From assembly GCF_000349325.1 (NCBI RefSeq), contig NC_020504.1, positions 5,490,053 through 5,554,052 on the forward strand: 64,000 nucleotides of DNA, given 5' to 3'. This DNA is from Streptomyces davaonensis JCM 4913 (GTDB lineage Bacteria; Actinomycetota; Actinomycetes; Streptomycetales; Streptomycetaceae). Positions 28,666 to 38,239 of this stretch are shown here, in pieces (the stretch's first letter is position 1; every line of letters starts with the position of its first letter). Both the position numbers and the translations under genes were made by a program. The notes under the pieces are model-generated. The model saw nothing but the letters and a program-made list of their open reading frames with translations, was not told the DNA's origin and made no database searches.

Positions 28666-30255
28666 CTAGCCCTTGCTCACCGCTGTAAGGATCTCCGGCA
28701 GCCTCGCCGCCGTCTGCGGTGCCGCCAGCCTCAGTCCCGCGAACGTGATGGCCGCCCCGTACGCCGTCCCCACCGGCAGGAGCAGCCAGCGCCAGTCCTC
28801 GCCGTCCGCCGTGATGTTGAGCCAGATCGTGAGGGCGATGACCGGGGCGCACAGCAGGGCCGCTGCGATCATGCCGCCGAAGATGGAGATCCAGGCGAGG
28901 CCCACCTGGCCCGGCGCCACGTTCTTGTAGCCCTCCTGCGGGATGGAGTACGGGAAGCGGGCCGAGGTCCACGCGCCGGTCGCCAGCATCGCGCCGAGCA
29001 GGGCGAAGGAGAGGCCGAGTGCCTCGGGCAGGCGCGACCAGTCGGCGAGCAGGGCCGCCGTGAGAACCGTCACCAGCGTCGCGTACGGCAGGGTGATCAC
29101 CAGAAGTGCCAGCGCACGCGCGCGGAGTTCGGCGTACGCGTCCCGCGCGTCCGAGATCGTCATCGCGACCATCCAGAACGCGGACGTGTCCTGGCCGAAC
29201 TGGTTGTACATCTGGATCCCGAGCATCCCGGCCGCGAAACAGGCGAAGTAGAGCGAGCCGGTGCCCTGGAGGGCGTTGAACAGCGGCACGATCATCCCGA
29301 TGGCCAGCGAGGTCACCCAGGCGGCCTTGGTCTTCGGATCCCGCCAGATGTACCGCAGGCTGCGCTCCATGACCGTCCCGGTACGCCCGGCGGGCAGCAG
29401 CCGGCCGAGCCCCGTGGACTCCCGTACGGCGGTCTCGGCCGCCGCCTGGAGCGTCGACCCGTCCGGCTCGGTCATCAGCCGCGTCAGGTGCCGTGACCAT
29501 ACGGCGATCAGGGCGGCCAACGCACCGGCCGTCAGCGCCAGCTGCACCAGGGCCACGCCGTAGGCCCCTTCGCTCGCCGCGTCCACCGCGCCGATCGCCG
29601 ACGCCGGTGGCACCCAGCGCAGTACGTCCGCCGCCGGGTCGAGCTGCCCGAGCCCGGACGAACCGAGGCGCTGCGCCCCGAAGTTGACGAGCTGCGCGCC
29701 GATCGCGATCACCAGACCGCTCAGTACCGCGAGATCCCGGCCCTTGCGGCTGGTCAGCAGCCGGATGTTGGCGGCGGCGACGGCCCGCGCCAGGGCCACG
29801 AACACCAGCAGCGCCAGGACGGCTCCGACGACGCCCACCGCGTAGGCCGTCGCGCCGTGCGCCACCGCGATCACCGAGCCGGCCAGCAGGCAGAGCGTGA
29901 ACAGCGGCCCGATGCCGACCAGGGAGGAAGCGAGCAGGGCGCGCACCAGGGGGCGGGGGCGCAGGGGGAGCATGACCAGGCGGGTCGGGTCGAGGGTCTC
30001 GTCGCCGCCGGGGAAGAACAGCGGCATCACCGCCCAGCCGAGCGCCAGCACCGCCACCAGCAGGACGACCACGGACGCGGCGTGGGCGTGGCCGCGCAGC
30101 GCGATCAGCCCGATCAGCTGGGCGGCGGCGAACAGCAGCGTGAGGACGGCGGAGGCGACGTAGGCGGCGCGGCGGCCGGAGGACTGGCGCAGCCCGTTGC
30201 GCAGCAGGGAGAGTTTCAGCCGCACCAGGACCGGAGTGATCGTGGACGCGCTCAT
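28666..30255 (-). CDS. ABC transporter permease (ABC-2-like, multi-span)
   Basis: This 529-residue integral membrane protein has about ten to twelve hydrophobic segments arranged in two halves, separated by a cytoplasmic stretch (about residues 250-310). It contains LDPTRLVMLPLRPRPLVRALL and SLRYIWRDPKTKAAW, typical of actinobacterial ABC-2 permeases with unknown substrates. Its ATG overlaps the ATPase gene stop by 4 bases, so the two form one exporter operon. It ends 15 bases from the converging hydrolase gene. Confidence 0.83.
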   Translation of the reverse strand: MSASTITPVLVRLKLSLLRNGLRQSSGRRAAYVASAVLTLLFAAAQLIGLIALRGHAHAASVVVLLVAVLALGWAVMPLFFPGGDETLDPTRLVMLPLRPRPLVRALLASSLVGIGPLFTLCLLAGSVIAVAHGATAYAVGVVGAVLALLVFVALARAVAAANIRLLTSRKGRDLAVLSGLVIAIGAQLVNFGAQRLGSSGLGQLDPAADVLRWVPPASAIGAVDAASEGAYGVALVQLALTAGALAALIAVWSRHLTRLMTEPDGSTLQAAAETAVRESTGLGRLLPAGRTGTVMERSLRYIWRDPKTKAAWVTSLAIGMIVPLFNALQGTGSLYFACFAAGMLGIQMYNQFGQDTSAFWMVAMTISDARDAYAELRARALALLVITLPYATLVTVLTAALLADWSRLPEALGLSFALLGAMLATGAWTSARFPYSIPQEGYKNVAPGQVGLAWISIFGGMIAAALLCAPVIALTIWLNITADGEDWRWLLLPVGTAYGAAITFAGLRLAAPQTAARLPEILTAVSKG

Positions 30256-31022
30256 CGGGCGCCGCCGCCCAGCCAGTCGAGGTCGGACCCCGCGTCGCGG
30301 CCCTGGGCCCCCACCAGTTCCAGGAACGCCTGCTGGAGGGAGGGCGCGTCGCCGCGGACCTCGGCGAGCGGGCCGTGCGCCCGGATCCGGCCCGCCGCCA
30401 TGACGGCCACCCAGTCGCACAGCGACTCGACCAGCTCCATGACGTGGGAGGAGAAGACGACGGTGGCGCCGGAGCCGGTGTACCGCTCCAGGACGCCCCG
30501 GATGGTCTGCGCGGAGACCGGGTCGACGCCCTCGAACGGCTCGTCGAGGAAGAGTACTTCGGGGTTGTGGAGGAGAGCGGCCGCGAGCCCGATCTTCTTG
30601 CGCATACCGGTCGAGTAGTCGACGACCAGCTTGTGCTGGGCCCCGGCCAGGTCCAGCACGTCGAGGAGTTGTGTGGCCCGCTTGTCGACCTCGGCACCGG
30701 GCAGCCCGCGCAACCGCCCCGAGTAGGCGAGCAGTTCCCGCCCCGACAGCCGCTCGAACAGCCGCAGCCCCTCCGGCAGCACCCCGATCCGCGCCTTCAC
30801 CGCCACCGGGTCCCGCCACACGTCGTGCCCGACGACCTCGACGGCCCCCTGATCGGGCCGCAGCAACCCGGTGGCCATGGAGAGAGTCGTGGTCTTCCCG
30901 GCGCCGTTGGGCCCGACCAGACCGATGAACTTCCCGGCGGGCAGCTCAAGATCGATGCCGGCAACGGCAACTTGCTGCCCGAACCGCTTCCAGAGTCCTC
31001 GTACAGATACGGCCGACGTCAT
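30252..31022 (-). CDS. ABC transporter ATP-binding protein
   Basis: The 256-residue ATPase has Walker A GPNGAGKTT (about residue 37), a degenerate signature YSTGMRKK in place of LSGGQ, Walker B EVLFLDEPFEGVDP and switch His in VVFSSHVMELVE. The STGM signature is common in ABC-2 exporters of the drug/natamycin type. It energises the permease encoded immediately downstream. What it exports is not evident. Confidence 0.9.
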   Translation of the reverse strand: MTSAVSVRGLWKRFGQQVAVAGIDLELPAGKFIGLVGPNGAGKTTTLSMATGLLRPDQGAVEVVGHDVWRDPVAVKARIGVLPEGLRLFERLSGRELLAYSGRLRGLPGAEVDKRATQLLDVLDLAGAQHKLVVDYSTGMRKKIGLAAALLHNPEVLFLDEPFEGVDPVSAQTIRGVLERYTGSGATVVFSSHVMELVESLCDWVAVMAAGRIRAHGPLAEVRGDAPSLQQAFLELVGAQGRDAGSDLDWLGGGAR

Positions 31023-31044
31023 GGACGAACCCTACGGCGCGGGG

Positions 31045-31704
31045 TTATCGGTCCCGCCCGCACGCGTAGGCGAGCGGTGAGATCAACTCCTCGGCGTCCG
31101 GCAGCCAGCGGTTGGCGGGTGTGGGCCGACAGGCCCACTGCACGGCGCCCCGTGACCCGAACCGGGTCGGGGGAGCTGCCACGTAACTGCCCTCGCCCAG
31201 CGCGATGAGATCGAGCGACGACGGCGTCCAGCCGAGCTTGCGGACCAGATCGGGCACCTTCACCGAAGCCCCCGGCAGCACGAAGAAGTGCATCCGACGA
31301 TTCGGCGTCAACGTCACGGGCCCGAGCGTCAGTTCCATCCGCTCCATGCGGGCCAGCGCGAGAAACCCGGCCGTCTCGGCGACGGAGATCGCGTCGAACG
31401 TGCGCCCCGTGGGCAGCAGGATCGAGGACAACGGCTGCTTCGACCACATCCGGCGGGCCACCGTGGCACTGCCCGTGGCCTGCGTGCCCCAGTCCGCGCG
31501 CGCCGGATGCGCCCCGGGCGCATCGCACGCGGCGTCGCCGCACGAGCAGCGCTGTACCCCGTCGACGGCTTCCAGCCAGGTACCGGGAAAGACGTCCCAG
31601 TGGCGCTCCTCGGCGTAGCGTACGGCGGTCTCCAGCAGCGATTCCCCGCGCTGCTTCGGAATCTGAGCGGCTTCAGTGGCCTCGATCGTCTCTTCCACGA
31701 ACAT
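31045..31704 (-). CDS. Small bifunctional primase/polymerase (prim-pol)-domain protein
   Basis: The 219-residue protein matches the N-terminal prim-pol domain found in many actinobacterial proteins. Features are a Cys pair region (CSCGDAACDAPGAHPARADW), then WSKQPLSSILLPTGRTFDAISVAE, LGPVTLTPNRRMHFFVLPG and GEGSYVAAPPTRFGSRGAVQW. No helicase or other domain is attached. The expected acidic metal ligands are partly recognisable (FDAISV), so it may be catalytically weak or a regulatory relative. ATG at 31704 with GGGAG 5 bases upstream; 18 bases of further open frame precede it. It is next to the ABC ATPase gene (22-base gap). Confidence 0.7.
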   Translation of the reverse strand: MFVEETIEATEAAQIPKQRGESLLETAVRYAEERHWDVFPGTWLEAVDGVQRCSCGDAACDAPGAHPARADWGTQATGSATVARRMWSKQPLSSILLPTGRTFDAISVAETAGFLALARMERMELTLGPVTLTPNRRMHFFVLPGASVKVPDLVRKLGWTPSSLDLIALGEGSYVAAPPTRFGSRGAVQWACRPTPANRWLPDAEELISPLAYACGRDR

Positions 31705-31993
31705 CACAACTCCCGCACCCACCTCGGGTTACGCCCGTCGCGTGCGCGGGGGAGGAGCATCGATTCCGCAACTGGGGCGCATGGATGCATGTACGGGGGC
31801 GCGCGGGAGGATCCGTGGCGAGATCTGGGTAGCCACAAGCGGGGTCGGCTTCATGCCTTACCCCGGCAATCCTCGCATGCCTCGCATTTTCGGTATGTCC
31901 GCGGGGCATTGATCTTCACGGCCGGATTCGTTCGGTGCGAAGACAAGTCAACTCGGTGCGTGGGCAGGGCACCGCAGCCACAGGGGGTACGCC

Positions 31994-33376
31994 ATGGCCG
32001 CAAGGCCTCTCGTCGCGCGGCAGCCGAACGAACGGTTGCAGGCGCTCATCCAGGAAGCGGGCTGCTCGAACGCCGGGCTCGCCCGCCGGGTCAACATGTG
32101 CGGTGCCGAGCACGGTCTTGACCTGCGCTACGACAAGACGTCCGTGGCTCGTTGGCTGCGCGGACAGCAGCCGCGCGGACGCGCCCCGGCGATCATCGCG
32201 GAGGCACTCGGCCGCAAACTGGGCCGTACGGTCACGATCGACGAGATCGGGATGGCCAACGGCAAGAATCTCGCCTCCGGTGTTGGCCTCCAGTTCTCGC
32301 CGACGGTACTGGGCGCCATCGAGCAGGTGTGTGAGCTGTGGCGCAGTGACGTGGGCCGGCGGGACTTCCTGTCCGGCTCGTCCGTCGCCGCGTCCGCGCT
32401 GGTCGAGCCCAGCCGGGACTGGCTGATCTCGTCGCCCGACTCCCAGGTCGCGCGCTCGGCGGGCCCGCGCGTGGGCCAGTCCGACGTGGCGGCCGTGAAG
32501 GCGATGACGCAGGCGCTGGTCGACCTCGACCATCAGTACGGCAGCGGGCATGTGCGCCCGGTCGTCGTGCACTATCTGAACAGCGTCGTCTCGGGGCTCC
32601 TGGCCGGGTCGTACCGGGAGGCCGTGGGGCGTGAACTGTTCGCCGCGGTGGCCCGGTTGACGGAGCTGGCGGGCTACATGGCGATCGACACCGGCCAACC
32701 GGGTCTCGCCCAGCGGTACTACATCCAGGCCCTCAGGCTCGCCCAGGCGGCCGGGGACCGCGGCTACGGCGGATACGTACTGGCCGCGTCCATGAGCCAT
32801 CTGGCGGCGCAGCTCGGGAACCCGCGTGAGATCGCGCAGTTGGCGCGGGCGGCGCAGGAGGGGGCGCGGGGGCGCGTCACCCCGCGCGCGGAGGCGATGT
32901 TCTACGCCGCCGAGGCCCGGGGGCACGCGCTCATGGGAGACGCGCGAAGCGCCCAGCTGGCGTCCGGGCGGGCGGTGAGCGCGCTGGAGGCGGCGGATCC
33001 GGCCTCCGGGGACGACCCGGCGTGGATCGCCCACTTCGACGGGGCCTATCTGGCCGACGAGTTGGCGCACTGCCACCGCGACCTCGGGCAGGCCGAGGCG
33101 GCGGCGCGGTGCGCCGAGGAGTCCCTCGCGGGGTTGCCGGAGGGCAAGGCGCGACGGCGGGCGATCGGCTATGTGCTCCTCGCCACGGCCCAGGTGCAGC
33201 AGCGCGAGGTGGAACAGGCCTGCCACACCGGCCTGAAGGCCGTCGAGCTGCTGGAGACCCTGCGCTCCAACCGGGGCGCCGAGTACCTGGAGGACTTCCA
33301 GCAACGGCTGGAGCCGTACCGGGAGGAGCCGGTGGTACGGGAGTTCGGGGCGCGGCTGGATCTCCAGGCGGCGTGA
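31994..33376 (+). CDS. NsdA-like DNA-binding/TPR regulator
   Basis: The 460-residue protein has an N-terminal helix-turn-helix-like region (residues 8-90: PNERLQALIQEAGCSNAGLARRVN, then VARWLRGQQPRGRAPAIIAEAL). A long helical region with TPR-like repeats runs from about residue 190 to 440 (for example LAQRYYIQALRLAQAAGD and LAHCHRDLGQAEAAARCAEESL). This architecture is shared with NsdA and related Streptomyces developmental or antibiotic regulators; it is not the NsdA orthologue itself. ATG with CAGGGGGT upstream. Divergent from the prim-pol gene, with a 289-base gap. Confidence 0.75.
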   Translation: MAARPLVARQPNERLQALIQEAGCSNAGLARRVNMCGAEHGLDLRYDKTSVARWLRGQQPRGRAPAIIAEALGRKLGRTVTIDEIGMANGKNLASGVGLQFSPTVLGAIEQVCELWRSDVGRRDFLSGSSVAASALVEPSRDWLISSPDSQVARSAGPRVGQSDVAAVKAMTQALVDLDHQYGSGHVRPVVVHYLNSVVSGLLAGSYREAVGRELFAAVARLTELAGYMAIDTGQPGLAQRYYIQALRLAQAAGDRGYGGYVLAASMSHLAAQLGNPREIAQLARAAQEGARGRVTPRAEAMFYAAEARGHALMGDARSAQLASGRAVSALEAADPASGDDPAWIAHFDGAYLADELAHCHRDLGQAEAAARCAEESLAGLPEGKARRRAIGYVLLATAQVQQREVEQACHTGLKAVELLETLRSNRGAEYLEDFQQRLEPYREEPVVREFGARLDLQAA

Positions 33377-33601
33377 CGGCGGTACGACAGCGGTTTGGCC
33401 AGGGCCGGGAAACACGGCCGTGAACACACGGGAAACAACGGCACCGAGAGGAAGAGGAGGCCAGGGGCAGGGATTGGGGGACCGCGCTGTTACGGCGGTC
33501 ACAGGGACGGACGTCACGTCCTGAGCTGCGTGGCACGCCGCTCTCGGGACCCGGTAGCGTGAGCCGACGATTCCGAAGGTCCCCCATTCGTAGGAGTCCC
33601 G

Positions 33602-35344
33602 GTGACGCAGAGTGGACAGGGCGAGGAGCCCTCGGCGCGGCCCGCGCGCGAAGGCATCGTGCTGCCCTCAGACGGAGGGGAGCCCTTGCTCCCGGGTATG
33701 ACGGGCGGCCCCGGCGGCCCCCAGCACCCGGGCCAGCTGACCCCGCCGCCCGCCCCGGCGGCCCCGTCGGGCGGTCAGGCATGGAGCGGCTCCTGGGGGC
33801 CCGAGCAGCACCAGCCCCCGGCGGCGCCCCCCGCCCAGGGCTGGACGCCGCCGCCCGCGCAGCCCTGGTCGAGCGGCGAGCAGCCCGCGGCCACCTGGGG
33901 CACCCCGGAAGCCGCGTCGCAGCCGCTCCCCCCGGAGACCCCGGCGCCGCAGTACGGCACCCAGGGACAGGGCTACGACCCTCAGCGCGCGGGAACGGTT
34001 CCCCCCGCGGCTCCCTACGGCAGCGGCGAGCTTCCGCAGGCGGCCGCCCACCGTGCTGACGCGCTTCCGCCGGCGTCTGCCTACGCGAGCGGCGAGCTTC
34101 CGCCCGCGGCCTCGTACGGTGCTGACGCGCTTCCGCCCGCGTCTTCCTACGGCAGCGGCGAGCTTCCGCAGGCGGCCGCCCGCGGCGCGGACCGGCTTCC
34201 CACCGCGGCCCCCTACGGCGCCTCCGGTGCGTTTCCGGCCGCTGCCGCCTATGGGGACGACGGCGCCACCCAGTACATCCCGCCGGTCGTGGACGCGCCC
34301 GGTGCGGACGGGGCCACGCGGTACATCCCCCCGGTCGTCGACGACGGTGCCACGCAGTACATCCCGCCCGTGGGCGGCGGGGCCCTGCCGCCCGAGGTGA
34401 ACCCGGAGGCGCCCGGCGAGAGCACGACGGTGCTGGGCCGGGTCCCGCGCGCCGCGGCGCCGGGCCCGGACGCCGAGGCCACGCAGTTCATCGCGCCCGT
34501 ACCGGCGGGCGGCGGCGAGCGGCAGCCGCCCGCGGAGTTCGACAACCTGTTCCGCAGTGAGCCGGGCGGCGAGCCCCCGGCCGCCTCCACCCAGCAGATG
34601 CCGCGCTTCCAGCAGCCGCAGCCCCAGCCGTCCTACGGCGGCGCCCAGCAGCCGCAGTTCATCCCCCGTCGCGAGACGCACGACGACGAGCCCCGCCGCG
34701 GCAGTGGCCGTACCGGATCGCGAGTGCCGCTCTTCGCGGCCGTCGGCGTCGGGATCGCCGTCCTCGGCATAGGCGCGGGCGCGATGATGGGCGCCGGTGG
34801 CGGGGACGACGGTGACGACAACAAGACCGTCGCCGCCACCGCCCCGGCGAGCCGGTCCGCGTCCCCTTCACCGTCCGTCGACCCGGTCAAGCAGCAGGCC
34901 GTGGAGCTGGACAAGCTGCTCGCCGTCAGCGGCAACAGCCGGACCATGGTCATCAACGCGGTGGCCGACGTGAGGGCGTGCACCAACCTCGGCCAGGCCG
35001 CCAAGGACCTCAGGGACGCCGCCAAGCAGCGCACCGACCTGGTGACCAAACTGGGCACGCTGTCCGTGGACAAGCTGCCGCAGAACGCCGAGCTGACCGC
35101 GGCCCTCACCAAGGCCTGGCAGGCGTCCGCGTCGGCGGACAGCCACTACGCGACCTGGGCCGACCAGGTCGCGCAGCGCAAGGGCAAGATCTGCCGGAAG
35201 GGGAAGGCCGCCGACACCCCCCAGACCCGGGCGGGCAACCAGGCCAGCGTCACGGCCAGCACCGAGAAGACCAAGGCCGCGGGTCTGTGGAACTCGATCG
35301 CGAAGTCGTACGGCCTGACCGAGCGCCAGCCGACCCAGCTCTAG
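33602..35344 (+). CDS. Repeat-rich membrane protein with extracytoplasmic C-terminal domain
   Basis: This 580-residue protein has three parts. Residues 1-375 are Pro/Ala/Gly/Gln-rich and cytoplasmic by inference, with tandem units such as YGSGELPQAAA and GADALPPAS (DNA about 34015-34200) and ATQYIPPV-type units (34258-34376 and degenerate copies). One membrane segment follows (VPLFAAVGVGIAVLGIGAGAMM, about 378-400). A Ser/Pro linker and a ~150-residue helical outer domain with two Cys (ACTNL, KICRKG) complete it. Thr in ATQxIxPV motifs resembles Ser/Thr-kinase target motifs in actinobacterial proteins (inference). GTG start with GTAGGAG 6 bases upstream. Function unknown. Confidence 0.8.
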   Translation: MTQSGQGEEPSARPAREGIVLPSDGGEPLLPGMTGGPGGPQHPGQLTPPPAPAAPSGGQAWSGSWGPEQHQPPAAPPAQGWTPPPAQPWSSGEQPAATWGTPEAASQPLPPETPAPQYGTQGQGYDPQRAGTVPPAAPYGSGELPQAAAHRADALPPASAYASGELPPAASYGADALPPASSYGSGELPQAAARGADRLPTAAPYGASGAFPAAAAYGDDGATQYIPPVVDAPGADGATRYIPPVVDDGATQYIPPVGGGALPPEVNPEAPGESTTVLGRVPRAAAPGPDAEATQFIAPVPAGGGERQPPAEFDNLFRSEPGGEPPAASTQQMPRFQQPQPQPSYGGAQQPQFIPRRETHDDEPRRGSGRTGSRVPLFAAVGVGIAVLGIGAGAMMGAGGGDDGDDNKTVAATAPASRSASPSPSVDPVKQQAVELDKLLAVSGNSRTMVINAVADVRACTNLGQAAKDLRDAAKQRTDLVTKLGTLSVDKLPQNAELTAALTKAWQASASADSHYATWADQVAQRKGKICRKGKAADTPQTRAGNQASVTASTEKTKAAGLWNSIAKSYGLTERQPTQL

Positions 35345-35360
35345 GGAGCCGGCGGGGCGG

Positions 35361-36674
35361 TCAGCTCAGGTCGGCCTGCTGAAGGGTCTTCGTCACGTTG
35401 ATGAAGCCCTTGCGGGCCGCCACCAGTCGGCCGTCCCGGACGACCTGGAGCGTCACATTGGCGTTGACCAGCTGAGGGAAGCCGACCGAGGCGAGGCTCT
35501 CGGAGTACTCCCAGCTCAGCTTGGGCGTGAGTCCACCGGTGTCGATCTCCAGACCGTCGTCCAGGGCCCGGCGGACCGAGCGGGCGGTCACCTCGCCGTC
35601 GCCGATGGATTCCACGGCGGCCTTGAACACGGTGTAGGCGATCCAGGTGGTCTGCACTCCGGCGTCCGCGGGGTCGATGCGGTTGTCGCTGAAGGCGTGC
35701 TTGGTGATCGCTGCCTTCATCCGGTCCCAGCGAGCGTCGCTGGCCACCGGGTACCAGCCCGTGATGTACGCCCCCTCGTACGGTCCCGACTTGCCACCAG
35801 AGGCGTTGATCACGGTCTGGTCGACGCTGCCCAGCACGGTCGCCGTGCGGACGTTTCCGGACTCCTCGAGGCCGCGCCGGAAGGAGTCCATGAAGGTGCT
35901 GGTGCGGTCCCCGAGGGCGGGCACCACACAGCCGGGGCGGGTCTGGTCGGTGGTGGCGGTGTATGTCAGCGCCTGCGAGGACTGTCCTGCGTACTCGGTG
36001 GCGTCCTCCGCCGCGAGCTGGTCGTTCGCGTCGGCGTGGCCGCCGGCGGAGAGCCCGGAGTTCAACAGCGGGGGCAGTTCGTCGCCCGCGATGCTGTCAG
36101 GCCGTACGAGCGCCACGGGCCCGCACTCCGTGGCCAGCTCCCGGCCGAGGCCGGCCAGCAGGCTGGGCTGGCCCCCGTTGACCGGGTAGGAGAGCGGGCT
36201 GGTGAACTCGGCGCCGGTGACGCCGTAGCCGCCGATGTACGGGATGCCCGCGCTCTCCAGCGTGGGGAAGAAGGAGTCGCCGTACTGGCTGTAGGAGCCG
36301 ACGACGGCGACCACGTTCTCGTCGACGGCGCGCTCGGCGCACTTCGCCGCGCCGACGCTGTCGTTGTGGTCGTTGCAGTTCAGGACGCGCAGCTTGCGGC
36401 CGTTGAGACCGCCCTGGGAGTTGATCCAGCGTGCGTACGCCAGGGCGAGCGCGGGCATGCCGGGCTTGTTGGTGGCCTTGGTGTCCTGAGGTGCCCAGGT
36501 CATCACGGTGATGGTGCCGTCATCCCCAGCGCCCCCCGTGACGCCGGGGATGACCCCGCAACCGACAGCGAGCGACGCACACGCGATCAGTGCCGCCGCT
36601 TTGCTCACGGTGGCTCTGAGGGGTTGCGCGAACGCGGGGAGGTGGGTATTGCGTATGCGACGCCTGCCGGTCAT
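35361..36674 (-). CDS. Branched-chain amino acid-type ABC solute-binding lipoprotein
   Basis: The 437-residue protein has a basic N-terminus, a hydrophobic core and a lipobox-like SLAVGC, so Cys39 should be lipidated. The mature part is a LivJ-like periplasmic-binding fold (ligand-binding receptor): VMTWAPQ, NPG-type loop, LNCNDHNDSVGAAKCAERAV, VVAVVGSYSQYGDSFFPTLESAGIPYIG, and YEGAYITGW in the second lobe. No permease or ATPase is adjacent, so it may serve a transporter elsewhere or act as a sensor. The open frame continues upstream, but signal-peptide homology begins at the ATG at 36674. Convergent with the repeat-rich protein (16-base gap). Confidence 0.83.
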   Translation of the reverse strand: MTGRRRIRNTHLPAFAQPLRATVSKAAALIACASLAVGCGVIPGVTGGAGDDGTITVMTWAPQDTKATNKPGMPALALAYARWINSQGGLNGRKLRVLNCNDHNDSVGAAKCAERAVDENVVAVVGSYSQYGDSFFPTLESAGIPYIGGYGVTGAEFTSPLSYPVNGGQPSLLAGLGRELATECGPVALVRPDSIAGDELPPLLNSGLSAGGHADANDQLAAEDATEYAGQSSQALTYTATTDQTRPGCVVPALGDRTSTFMDSFRRGLEESGNVRTATVLGSVDQTVINASGGKSGPYEGAYITGWYPVASDARWDRMKAAITKHAFSDNRIDPADAGVQTTWIAYTVFKAAVESIGDGEVTARSVRRALDDGLEIDTGGLTPKLSWEYSESLASVGFPQLVNANVTLQVVRDGRLVAARKGFINVTKTLQQADLS

Positions 36675-36791
36675 GGACACGCACGATTCCGCCACATCAC
36701 TAACCCGGGAGTCATCCGTGGTCAACAGAAGGTGACCACAAGGTGAATTGCGGGGGTCGTCGAACTCCGTTCGAGGGAGAACGTACGATCG

Positions 36792-37292
36792 ATGACCGTG
36801 CAAGGTTCGGAGAACTCTTCCCGTCGCGGCCGTCGCTCCTCCACCATGGGCGGCATGCCACTGAATGACATGCCGTGGTGGCGCTGGCGCAGCAATGTGC
36901 GCTCCGCGCTGCACATGCTCTCCGACCCGGTGTTCCAGAGGGACGTCTGGCTGGCCGGTGTCGACGGCTACGGAGACGTCACCGATGCCGTGTACCGCCT
37001 GGTCGAGGACACCTGGCTGGACAACTGGTCCGCCGAGAAATACGTCGGCACGATCTTCCGGGACTCCCAGGAGGCGGCGCTCGTCGACACCGCCGTGCTG
37101 CGGGTGCTGCGGATCATGCACCAGGTCGGGCCCGACGCCCCGGTCGCCGCGTACCTGGAGCACCAGGGGTGGCCGGACGCGGTGCGCGCGGCGCGGGACG
37201 CGCATGTGCGGATGGCGGCGAGCGACGGGGACGAGCCGGACACCCCGCCGCGCACCCTGGAAGTGCTGCGGATCATGACGAGGTCCGCGTAG
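36792..37292 (+). CDS. SCO4402-family conserved protein
   Basis: The 166-residue protein starts with a basic Ser/Arg-rich stretch. It then has a conserved core with MPWWRWRSNVRSALHMLSDP, VWLAGVDGYGDVTDAVYRLVEDTWLDNW, EAALVDTAVLRVL and WPDAVRAARDAH. I recognise it as the small actinobacterial family named after SCO4402. No function is known. It is soluble, mostly helical and has no signal peptide. It sits 47 bases upstream of purU in the same direction. Confidence 0.72.
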   Translation: MTVQGSENSSRRGRRSSTMGGMPLNDMPWWRWRSNVRSALHMLSDPVFQRDVWLAGVDGYGDVTDAVYRLVEDTWLDNWSAEKYVGTIFRDSQEAALVDTAVLRVLRIMHQVGPDAPVAAYLEHQGWPDAVRAARDAHVRMAASDGDEPDTPPRTLEVLRIMTRSA

Positions 37293-37339
37293 CGGGACGG
37301 CCCTGATCGGCGGGCGCCGTTTGTGGGACCCTGTGCTGC

Positions 37340-38221
37340 ATGAACGAGCAGTCCGACCGAGCCGCGGTCACCCCCGACCAGTACGTCCTCACCCTCTCCT
37401 GCCCCGACAAGCAGGGCATCGTGCACGCCGTGTCGAGCTACCTCTTCATGACCGGCTGCAACATCGAGGACAGCCAGCAGTTCGGGGACCACGACACGGG
37501 TCTGTTCTTCATGCGCGTCCACTTCTCGGCGGAGTCGCCGGTGACGGTGGACAAGCTGCGGGCGAGCTTCGCGGCGATCGGTGACTCCTTCCAGATGGAC
37601 TGGCAGATCAACCGGGCCGACGAGAAGATGCGCATCGTCCTGATGGTCTCCAAGTTCGGGCACTGCCTGAACGACCTGCTGTTCCGGGCGCGGATCGGGG
37701 CGCTGCCGGTGGAGATCGCGGCGGTGGTGTCCAACCACACGGAGTTCGCCGAGCTGGTGGGCTCGTACAACATTCCTTACCACCACATCCCCGTGACGAA
37801 GGACACCAAGGCGCAGGCCGAGGCGCGGCTGCTGGAGATCGTGCGCGAGGAGAACGTCGAGCTGGTGGTGCTCGCCCGCTATATGCAGGTGCTCTCGGAC
37901 GACCTGTGCAAGCAGCTGAGCGGGCGGATCATCAACATCCACCACTCCTTCCTGCCGAGCTTCAAGGGCGCGAAGCCGTACCACCAGGCGCATACACGGG
38001 GCGTGAAGCTGATCGGTGCGACGGCGCACTACGTGACGGCGGATCTCGATGAGGGGCCGATCATCGAGCAGGAGGTCGAGCGGGTGGGGCACGACGTCAC
38101 CCCGGACCAGTTGGTGGCCGTCGGGCGCGATGTCGAGTGCCAGGCGCTGGCGCGGGCCGTGAAGTGGCATGCGGAGCGGCGGATTCTGCTGAATGGGCGA
38201 CGGACGGTTGTGTTCGCCTAG
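37340..38221 (+). CDS. purU: Formyltetrahydrofolate deformylase
   Basis: The 293-residue enzyme hydrolyses 10-formyl-THF to formate and THF, balancing one-carbon units and feeding formate to PurT. An N-terminal ACT domain (YVLTLSCPDKQGIVHAVSSYLF, residues 15-90) precedes the formyltransferase domain with INIHHSFLPSFKGAKPYHQAHTRGVK and TAHYVTADLDEGPIIEQ, holding the catalytic Asn/His/Asp. It is full length for the family. A large dispersed repeat follows the stop. Confidence 0.95.
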   Translation: MNEQSDRAAVTPDQYVLTLSCPDKQGIVHAVSSYLFMTGCNIEDSQQFGDHDTGLFFMRVHFSAESPVTVDKLRASFAAIGDSFQMDWQINRADEKMRIVLMVSKFGHCLNDLLFRARIGALPVEIAAVVSNHTEFAELVGSYNIPYHHIPVTKDTKAQAEARLLEIVREENVELVVLARYMQVLSDDLCKQLSGRIINIHHSFLPSFKGAKPYHQAHTRGVKLIGATAHYVTADLDEGPIIEQEVERVGHDVTPDQLVAVGRDVECQALARAVKWHAERRILLNGRRTVVFA

Positions 38222-38239
38222 TTGCTTGCGGGGTTCTGT

